From Oscillospiraceae bacterium (GTDB lineage: Bacteria > Bacillota > Clostridia > Oscillospirales > Oscillospiraceae): a stretch of DNA of 8,983 nt. This document shows, piece after piece, positions 1 through 4,257 of this stretch. Below the pieces are notes generated by a model. The model searched no databases and was not told where the DNA came from. It saw only the letters and a list, made by a program, of their open reading frames with translations. The stretch is taken from the NCBI GenBank assembly GCA_016295615.1, contig JAEDKW010000045.1, forward strand, positions 1 to 8,983. Reading direction: 5' to 3'. Both the position numbers and the translations under genes were made by a program. Position 1 is the first letter of the stretch, and every line of letters begins with the position of its first letter.

Positions 1-48
1 AAATTCCGCGTGGAGCAGGGACGGCTGTACGTCACCGAAATCGAATAG
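1..48 (+). CDS. C-terminal end of an unidentified protein (partial)
   Basis: The first 16 codons read open in frame 1 and end at TAG (46-48), giving the C-terminal peptide KFRVEQGRLYVTEIE. The stop is followed 17 bases later by a strong intrinsic terminator, which supports this being the true end of a plus-strand gene. Fifteen residues are too few to assign a family. The alternation of charged and hydrophobic residues would suit a final beta strand, but that is only an impression. The gene converges on glnA. Confidence 0.55.
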   Translation, partial: KFRVEQGRLYVTEIE

Positions 49-65
49 ACGGCGGAAAAACAAAC

Positions 66-95
66 AAAAAGGGACAGCGAATGCTGTCCCTTTTT
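66..95. terminator. Bidirectional intrinsic terminator between the partial gene and glnA
   Basis: A perfect 13-bp inverted repeat: AAAAAGGGACAGC (66-78), loop GAAT (79-82), GCTGTCCCTTTTT (83-95). The A-tract and T-tract on the two sides give a U-tail in both directions, so it can end the upstream plus-strand gene and also glnA, whose stop codon is at 122-124 on the minus strand. It shares a GGACAG/CTGTCC core with the terminator at 4201-4232. Confidence 0.93.
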
Positions 96-121
96 GACGT
101 TAAACAGGGCGGGCGGCGCGG

Positions 122-1453
122 TCAGTAGAGCGTGATGTAGCGCTCGACCTCCCACGAACTCACGCGCGTGCAGTAGGACTTCCATTCCTCCTCCTTGCCG
201 GCGAGATACTGGGAGAGCGCATGCTCGCCGAGTACGCCGCACACAAGCGGATCTGCCCTGAGCGCGTCCAGCGCTTCCCTGAGCGAGGAGGGCAGCGAGC
301 CGATGCCGCGCGCGATGCGCTGCTCATTCGTCAGCTCGTAAATGTTTTCCGTTGCCTCCTCCGGCGGCGTAAGACCGCGCTCGATGCCGTCAAGTCCGGC
401 TGCAAGGCAGGCTGCCAGCGCCAGGTACGGATTGCAGGACGGGTCAGGGTTGCGCAGCTCCAGACGCGTGCTGGTTCCGCGCGGCGCGGGAACGCGAATG
501 AGCGCGCTGCGGTTGCCGGTGGACCAGGAGATATAGCACGGCGCTTCGTAGCCGGGCACCAGGCGCTTGTAGGAATTGACAAGAGGATTGCTCAGCGCGC
601 AGATGGCGGGGATGTGTTCGAGGACGCCGGCGATGAACTGATACGCAATGGGGGAGAGCTGATGCGTGCCGTTTTCGTCGTAAAAAGCGTTTTTGCCGTC
701 GCGGAAAAGGGACATGTTGATGTGCATTCCGTTGCCGGCAACGCCGAAGATGGGCTTGGGCATAAACGTTGCGTGCAGACCGTCCTTGCGCGCAAGCGTC
801 TTGACGGCGAGCTTGAAGGTCATGATATTGTCGGCGGCAGTCAGTGCGTCGGCATACTTGAAGTCGATCTCATGCTGACCGGCGGCGCACTCGTGATGGG
901 ACGCTTCGATCTCAAAGCCAATCTTTTCCAGCGCCAGACAGATCTGACGGCGGGTAAACTCGGCGCTGTCGAGCGGTCCCTGGTCGAAATAGCCGACCTC
1001 GTCGTTCGTTTTGGTGGTGGGCTTGCCGTCCGCGTCGGTCTTAAAGAGGAAGAACTCGCACTCGGGACCGACGTTGAAGGTGTAGCCCATATCGGCGGCT
1101 TTCTTGAGAACCTTGTGCAGCACGCCGCGCGGATCGCCGGAAAAGGCGGTGCCGTCGGGATTGCACACATCGCAGATCATGCGCGCGCAGACGCCGTATT
1201 CCTGGTTCCACGGCAGCACGGCGAACGTGTCAAGGTCGGGACGCAGGTACTGATCGGACTCCTCAATGCGGGTGTAACCTTCGATGGAGCTGCCATCGAA
1301 CATGATCTGACCGTTGACCGCCTTTTCGATCTGGGATGCGGGCAGCGTCACGCTTTTGAGCTGACCGAAGATATCCGTGAACTGCAGGCGCACAAACTGG
1401 ATGTGGTTTTCCCTCACGGTCCGAATTATGGTTTCACTGGTATATTTGCTCAT
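122..1453 (-). CDS. glnA: Glutamine synthetase, type I-alpha
   Basis: Makes glutamine from glutamate, ammonia and ATP in the cytoplasm, as a dodecamer in this family. The product is 443 aa, matching the roughly 444 aa of Bacillus GlnA, and it resembles that protein along its whole length (MSKYTSETI start, LQFTDIFG, DGSSIEGY at 53-60). Visible signatures are GPECEFFLF (129-137) with metal-binding Glu132 and Glu134, SHHECAAGQHEIDF (185-198), GNGMHIN (240-246), the flap NSYKRLVPGYEAP (293-305), and NRSALIRVP (314-322) for nucleotide binding. Length and close similarity to the Bacillus enzyme place it in the GSI-alpha class, which is feedback-controlled rather than adenylylated. I chose the ATG at 1453 because AAGGAG (minus strand, 1464-1469) lies 10 bases upstream and the family N-terminus begins there. 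The reading frame stays open far upstream to 2227, but that extension crosses the promoter and has no family match. It is a single-gene unit with its own promoter at 1504-1533. I did not see a TnrA/GlnR-type TGTNAN7TNACA site. Confidence 0.97.
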   Translation of the reverse strand: MSKYTSETIIRTVRENHIQFVRLQFTDIFGQLKSVTLPASQIEKAVNGQIMFDGSSIEGYTRIEESDQYLRPDLDTFAVLPWNQEYGVCARMICDVCNPDGTAFSGDPRGVLHKVLKKAADMGYTFNVGPECEFFLFKTDADGKPTTKTNDEVGYFDQGPLDSAEFTRRQICLALEKIGFEIEASHHECAAGQHEIDFKYADALTAADNIMTFKLAVKTLARKDGLHATFMPKPIFGVAGNGMHINMSLFRDGKNAFYDENGTHQLSPIAYQFIAGVLEHIPAICALSNPLVNSYKRLVPGYEAPCYISWSTGNRSALIRVPAPRGTSTRLELRNPDPSCNPYLALAACLAAGLDGIERGLTPPEEATENIYELTNEQRIARGIGSLPSSLREALDALRADPLVCGVLGEHALSQYLAGKEEEWKSYCTRVSSWEVERYITLY

Positions 1454-1503
1454 GGCAAACTCTCTCCTTTCACCCGTATTTTTGCGGGAAAAAATATGAA
1501 AAC

Positions 1504-1533
1504 AGTATACGACGGCGAAAGCCGCCGCGTCAA
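1504..1533 (-). promoter_or_regulatory. glnA promoter with inverted repeat in the spacer
   Basis: Read on the minus strand, a -35 TTGACG (1528-1533) and a -10 TATACT (1504-1509) are separated by 18 bases; each matches 5 of 6 consensus positions. Transcription would start near 1497, leaving a leader of about 44 bases before the glnA ATG. The spacer contains CGGCG (1513-1517) and CGCCG (1523-1527), an inverted repeat that could be an operator. The DNA upstream of the -35 is A/T-rich and includes an A6T6 tract (1553-1566), which would suit an UP-like element. Sigma-A-type use is inferred. Confidence 0.75.
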
Positions 1534-1552
1534 TGATTTTTGTGCTTATTGA

Positions 1553-1566
1553 GAAAAAATTTTTTC
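1553..1566. other. A6T6 palindromic tract upstream of the glnA promoter
   Basis: The 14-bp palindrome GAAAAAATTTTTTC sits 20 bp upstream of the glnA -35. Phased or long A-tracts bend DNA, and A/T-rich DNA here can contact the RNA polymerase alpha subunits. It contrasts with the GC-rich surroundings. The function is inferred from position and composition alone. Confidence 0.5.
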
Positions 1567-1580
1567 CTGCGAAAGCTGTG

Positions 1581-1600
1581 CGCCGGCGGCGCCGCCGGCG
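1581..1600. repeat. Perfect 20-bp GC palindrome
   Basis: All 20 bases equal their own reverse complement, made from CGG/CCG units, and the symmetry stops at the flanking G/G pair. It lies in the divergent intergenic region, 47 bp upstream of the glnA -35 and about 110 bp upstream of the OadG-like gene's -35. It could be a dimeric regulator site or part of an RNA or DNA hairpin. Chance low-complexity GC sequence is also possible. Confidence 0.6.
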
Positions 1601-1680
1601 GGGCAGGGCGAACGCCGGAAGAGACCGGCAGGGAACGCACCGTGCGGTTAAATGGTCGTTAAAAGAAACAACTGCCCCGC
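1598..1680. other. Nested inverted-repeat block in the glnA/OadG-like intergenic region
   Basis: An outer 9-bp pair, GCGGGGCAG (1598-1606) and CTGCCCCGC (1672-1680), is perfectly complementary across 65 bases. It encloses GCCGG-AAGAGA-CCGGC (1614-1629) and the short odd palindrome around CGCACCGTGCG. Drawn as RNA it is a closed multi-helix fold, but no promoter clearly transcribes it on either strand: the recognised promoters at 1504-1533 and 1711-1738 both point away from it. I do not recognise an SRP, 6S, tmRNA, RNase P or riboswitch core in it. With the rest of 1534-1710 I see no gene. Confidence 0.35.
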
Positions 1681-1710
1681 AAAGGCTCCGTAAAGAGCGC
1701 GGAAAAGCGG

Positions 1711-1738
1711 TTGAATACCAAATTTTGCACGGTATAAT
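1711..1738 (+). promoter_or_regulatory. Promoter of the OadG-like gene
   Basis: A -35 TTGAAT (1711-1716), a 16-bp spacer and a perfect -10 TATAAT (1733-1738). Transcription would start near 1745, leaving a leader of about 27 bases containing the Shine-Dalgarno AAAGGAGAG (1754-1762), 9 bases before the ATG at 1772. Confidence 0.8.
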
Positions 1739-1771
1739 GGCAGCAGAAACCATAAAGGAGAGCGTATTGTC

Positions 1772-2044
1772 ATGCAAGTTTCCGGCGCATTTGTATGTCT
1801 GATGGGTATGGGTGTCACCTTCGTGGGACTGAGCTGTATCATTCTTCTCACCATGCTGATGGGCAAGGTCATGGGCGCGATGGACAGGCGCAAAGCACCC
1901 GAACAGATTCCGCTGCCCGCTCATCCCGCCGTTCCGGCTGACGGTCTGACGGACGAGATCAAGATCGCCATTATGGCGGCGATCGCACAGGAACCCGGCT
2001 TCAACATGGCGAATGTCAGCAATGTCAGTATCCGCAAGCTTTGA
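1772..2044 (+). CDS. Orphan OadG-family (sodium-pump decarboxylase gamma subunit-like) small membrane protein
   Basis: A 90-aa protein with the layout of the OadG/MmdD family: one N-terminal membrane helix (about residues 6-30, with GMGVTFVGLSCIILLTMLMGK), a Pro/Ala-rich linker (about 42-56), and a short C-terminal segment ending in VSIRKL, with the AAIAQE element typical of these subunits. In sodium-pumping decarboxylases (oxaloacetate or methylmalonyl-CoA type), this subunit anchors the cytoplasmic carboxyltransferase to the membrane-embedded beta subunit and helps assembly. No alpha, beta or biotin-carrier gene is present here; the gene stands alone between its own promoter and terminator. 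It may therefore serve a complex encoded elsewhere or have another role. The start is fixed by AAAGGAG 11 bases upstream. Family assignment rests on residue pattern and topology, which is moderate evidence for so small a protein. Confidence 0.75.
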   Translation: MQVSGAFVCLMGMGVTFVGLSCIILLTMLMGKVMGAMDRRKAPEQIPLPAHPAVPADGLTDEIKIAIMAAIAQEPGFNMANVSNVSIRKL

Positions 2045-2067
2045 AAACTCCATTTCTTCCTTTACCT

Positions 2068-2103
2068 GTAAGAGGGGCGACCTTTTTCGGTCGCCCTTCT
2101 TAC
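2068..2103 (+). terminator. Intrinsic terminator of the OadG-like gene
   Basis: A 15-bp stem (2068-2082 with 2089-2103, one G-T wobble) whose core is GGGCGACC/GGTCGCCC, with the loop TTTTTC. It lies 23 bases after the stop. The 3' side is T-rich (TTCTT) rather than a clean U-run, so termination may be leaky, but the stem is strong. Confidence 0.75.
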
Positions 2104-2126
2104 TGCCGCGCAGCGCCGCGCGGCAG
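2103..2126. other. Second GC hairpin immediately after the terminator
   Basis: CTGCCGCGC (2103-2111), loop AGCGCC, GCGCGGCAG (2118-2126) is a perfect 9-bp stem that abuts the terminator stem and shares base 2103 with it. No T-run follows, so it is not a second classical terminator. It may back up the first, protect the RNA 3' end, or be a protein site. The rest of 2127-2220 shows no gene. Confidence 0.45.
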
Positions 2127-2225
2127 AACCATTGCGAAAAACCTCTTTTATGCCGTAAAAGTTCCGACCGCTGCAAACGGTGCGTGATCATGCCCACTGT
2201 TTTTGCCGGCAGCTTCACTTTTTTC

Positions 2226-2263
2226 AAGTTTTAGCGCAAACTTAGCGAAGAGTGTGATACAAT
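2226..2263 (+). promoter_or_regulatory. Kinase/regulator operon promoter with overlapping repeats
   Basis: An extended -10, TG-A-TACAAT (2255-2263), lies about 40 bases before the kinase ATG; no good -35 stands at the expected spacing. In its place are two TTAGCG copies (2231-2236 and 2242-2247) exactly 11 bp apart, one helical turn, and an overlapping inverted repeat AAGTTT (2226-2231) / AAACTT (2238-2243). A weak -35 plus direct repeats spaced by one turn is the usual setting for activation by an OmpR/KdpE-class regulator, so self-activation by the downstream regulator is a reasonable inference, not shown. Confidence 0.5.
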
Positions 2264-2302
2264 GGAGAAAAGGAAAGACGGCAGGGAGGCGGGCACAGAA
2301 AC

Positions 2303-3397
2303 ATGGAAGAGAAAAAGCGGATAAAACGGAAGATCCCCCGTGCGCTGCAGGACGCGCTCCTGACCGTCGGTGTGTTTGCCTCGGCGGTGGCACTCTGCAC
2401 GCTGCTCCGCCGGCTTGCCGAGGGCGACGGATATGTGAGCCTTGTGTTCGTTTTGGCGGTGGCGGCGGTGTCGCGCTGGACGGAGGGCTACTTCTGGGGC
2501 ATTTTCAGCTCGCTGTGCGGCGTCATCTGCGTGAACTACATATTCACCTTCCCTTACTGGGAGTTCAACTTTACCATGACCGGCTACCCGTTCACGTTTT
2601 TGACCCTGCTCGCGGTCTCGGTCATGATCAGCGCCATGACGACGCAGATCAAAAAGCAGGAGCGGCTCCGTATGGAGACGGAAAAGGAGTCCGTGCGGGC
2701 GAATCTCCTGCGCGCGATGTCGCACGATATCCGCACGCCGCTGACGTCGGTCGTGGGCAACACGGCGGCGATTCTGGAGAGCAACGGCGCGTTTTCCAGG
2801 GAGCAGGAGCAAAAGCTGCTGCAGGATGTGAATGAGGACGCGCAGTGGCTCATCCGCATGGTGGAAAACCTTCTGTCCATCACCCGCATCAGCGACGAGC
2901 AGGCGAAGATCACAACGGAAATGGAGGCGGCGGAAGAGATCGTTGCCGTTTCCGTGCAGAAATTCTCCAAGCGCTTTCCCGGCACCAACGTGTCTGTCGA
3001 GGTGCCGGACGAGGTGCTGCTGGTGCCGATGGACGCAACGCTCATCCAGCAGGTGATCATGAATCTTTTGGAAAACGCGGTCATTCACGGCGAGGGCACC
3101 ACGAAGATCTCGCTCAGCGTCCGCAGGGAGGGGAACACCGCCTGCTTTGCGGTCTGCGACAACGGGCGGGGGATCCCGAAGGAAAGGCTCGGCACGATCT
3201 TCAGCGGCGGACTTTCCGGCATGCAGCATAATGATTTCGACATGAAAAAGAACATGGGCATCGGACTTTCCGTATGCCACACGATCGTCAAAGCGCACGG
3301 CGGTACGATGAGTGCGGAAAATCTCAAATCCGGCGGAGCGTGCTTCCGGTTCTATCTGCCGATGAAGGAGGGCAAAAGCAATGAAACTGAAAGATAA
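2303..3397 (+). CDS. KdpD-like sensor histidine kinase lacking the N-terminal KdpD/USP domains
   Basis: A 364-aa membrane kinase that would autophosphorylate and pass phosphate to the regulator encoded next to it. The N-terminus carries about four hydrophobic segments (roughly 17-37, 43-58, 62-80, 95-112) resembling the DUF4118 membrane module of KdpD, then a short linker and a dimerisation domain with the phospho-acceptor His141 in MSHDIRTPLT. The ATP-binding domain shows the N box NLLENAVIH (254-262), G1 DNGRGI (286-291) and G2 MGIGLS (318-323). Full KdpD proteins are near 900 aa, with a large cytoplasmic N-terminal sensor and a USP domain; both are absent here, and a stop codon just upstream (2255-2257) rules out an extension. 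So the signal need not be potassium. The ATG has a purine-rich AGGGAGG (2283-2289) with a rather long 13-base spacing. The gene overlaps the next by 17 bases. No kdpFABC gene is in view. Confidence 0.9.
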   Translation: MEEKKRIKRKIPRALQDALLTVGVFASAVALCTLLRRLAEGDGYVSLVFVLAVAAVSRWTEGYFWGIFSSLCGVICVNYIFTFPYWEFNFTMTGYPFTFLTLLAVSVMISAMTTQIKKQERLRMETEKESVRANLLRAMSHDIRTPLTSVVGNTAAILESNGAFSREQEQKLLQDVNEDAQWLIRMVENLLSITRISDEQAKITTEMEAAEEIVAVSVQKFSKRFPGTNVSVEVPDEVLLVPMDATLIQQVIMNLLENAVIHGEGTTKISLSVRREGNTACFAVCDNGRGIPKERLGTIFSGGLSGMQHNDFDMKKNMGIGLSVCHTIVKAHGGTMSAENLKSGGACFRFYLPMKEGKSNETER

Positions 3398-4091
3398 AGT
3401 GCTGATCATTGAAGATGAACAGAACATCAGCAACTTCATTTCAACCGTTCTCACGGCGAATGATTTCGACGTGCTCGTTGCCAACAACGGCGCGCAGGCA
3501 CTTTCCGTGATCACGTCGCACTGTCCGGATCTGATCATTCTGGATCTGGGACTTCCCGATATGGACGGAGGCAATATTCTGCGCGAGGTGCGCTCGTGGT
3601 CGAATCTGCCGATCATCGTGGTCTCCGCGCGCACGCATGAGCATGATAAGGTCGCGGCGCTCGACATGGGCGCGGACGATTATATCGAAAAGCCGTTCGG
3701 CACGTCCGAGCTGCTTGCCCGCATCCGAACGGCGATCCGCCACACGCGCACGCCGCTTGAAAACAGCAGCATCGCCCGCTCCGGCAAGTTCAGCGTCAGG
3801 GGACTGATGATCGACTATGACAAGCATCGCGTGTTTGTCGACGGCGATGACGTGCATCTTACGCTCAACGAGTTTAAGATCGTGGCGCTGCTGGGCAAGC
3901 ATGCCGGCAAGGTGCTGACCTACGACTTTCTGATCCGGGAGATCTGGGGCCCCAAGGCGAAGGCGGACAATCAGATCCTGCGCGTCAACATGGCGAATAT
4001 CCGCCGCAAAATCGAGAAAAATCCTGCCGATCCGCAGTATATTTTCACGGAGATCGGTGTAGGCTACCGTATGCTCGACGGGGAAAACTGA
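3381..4091 (+). CDS. KdpE-like OmpR/PhoB-family response regulator
   Basis: A 236-aa cytoplasmic transcription factor, close to the usual KdpE length. The receiver domain (about 5-120) has the acidic pair Glu11-Asp12, the phosphorylation site Asp55 in IILDLGLPD, Ser82 and Lys104 in EKPF. The winged-helix DNA-binding domain (about 135-234) has TLNEFKIVALL, a recognition-helix region LRVNMANIRRKIE and the terminal GVGYRM hairpin. All receiver residues needed for phosphorylation are present. The ATG lies inside the end of the kinase gene and its Shine-Dalgarno AGGAGGG (3366-3372) is 8 bases upstream, so the two are probably translationally coupled and act as a pair. Likely targets are unknown; the repeats in the operon promoter are a candidate site. 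Confidence 0.93.
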   Translation: MKLKDKVLIIEDEQNISNFISTVLTANDFDVLVANNGAQALSVITSHCPDLIILDLGLPDMDGGNILREVRSWSNLPIIVVSARTHEHDKVAALDMGADDYIEKPFGTSELLARIRTAIRHTRTPLENSSIARSGKFSVRGLMIDYDKHRVFVDGDDVHLTLNEFKIVALLGKHAGKVLTYDFLIREIWGPKAKADNQILRVNMANIRRKIEKNPADPQYIFTEIGVGYRMLDGEN

Positions 4092-4100
4092 GGTCACAGG

Positions 4101-4180
4101 GCGCACAGGCGCTTTTTGATACCAGGACGCGCAAGCGTCCCACACATTTCACGCAGGCGGCTTCTGCCAAACGGCAGGAG
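4101..4180 (+). other. 3' tail of the kinase/regulator operon with small hairpins
   Basis: Between the regulator stop (4091) and the terminator (4201) are three short foldable elements: GCGC-ACAG-GCGC followed by TTTTT (4101-4117); GGACGC-GCAA-GCGTCC (4125-4140), a 6-bp stem closed by a GNRA-type GCAA tetraloop; and CTTCTGCC-AAAC-GGCAGGAG (4161-4180), an 8-bp stem with one G-U pair. No reading frame here looks real. They may be weak terminators, RNA-stabilising structures or a 3'-UTR small RNA. Confidence 0.35.
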
Positions 4181-4200
4181 TCGTTTGCCTTATCATGAAA

Positions 4201-4232
4201 AAAAGAGGACAGAAGCCATTCTGTCCTCTTTT
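4201..4232. terminator. Bidirectional intrinsic terminator between the response regulator and the SLH protein
   Basis: A perfect 14-bp inverted repeat: AAAAGAGGACAGAA (4201-4214), loop GCCA, TTCTGTCCTCTTTT (4219-4232). The A-run and T-run make it work in both directions, ending the plus-strand operon and, 26 bases after its stop, the minus-strand SLH gene. Confidence 0.92.
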
Positions 4233-4257
4233 CGCATGATTCGGATTCGCTGCTCCG

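Noticed and set aside
221..1552. 443-codon plus-strand frame opposite glnA
   Set aside because: Same cause: glnA on the other strand matches its family end to end. The equal length to GlnA (443) is coincidence, since the two frames have different ends.
1598..1680. SRP RNA, 6S RNA, or a known riboswitch (glutamine, SAM, THF)
   Set aside because: The SRP GGAAGGAAGC-type loop, the 6S central bubble and the conserved riboswitch cores I know are not visible, and no promoter clearly drives the block.
1454..2227. Upstream extension of glnA to a 701-aa protein
   Set aside because: The extra stretch covers the glnA promoter, palindromes and the OadG-like gene. Homology to GlnA and the ribosome site both begin at 1453.
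2231..3667. 478-codon minus-strand frame opposite the kinase and regulator
   Set aside because: It crosses two genuine genes and a promoter, has Arg/His-rich low-complexity composition and no recognisable domain.
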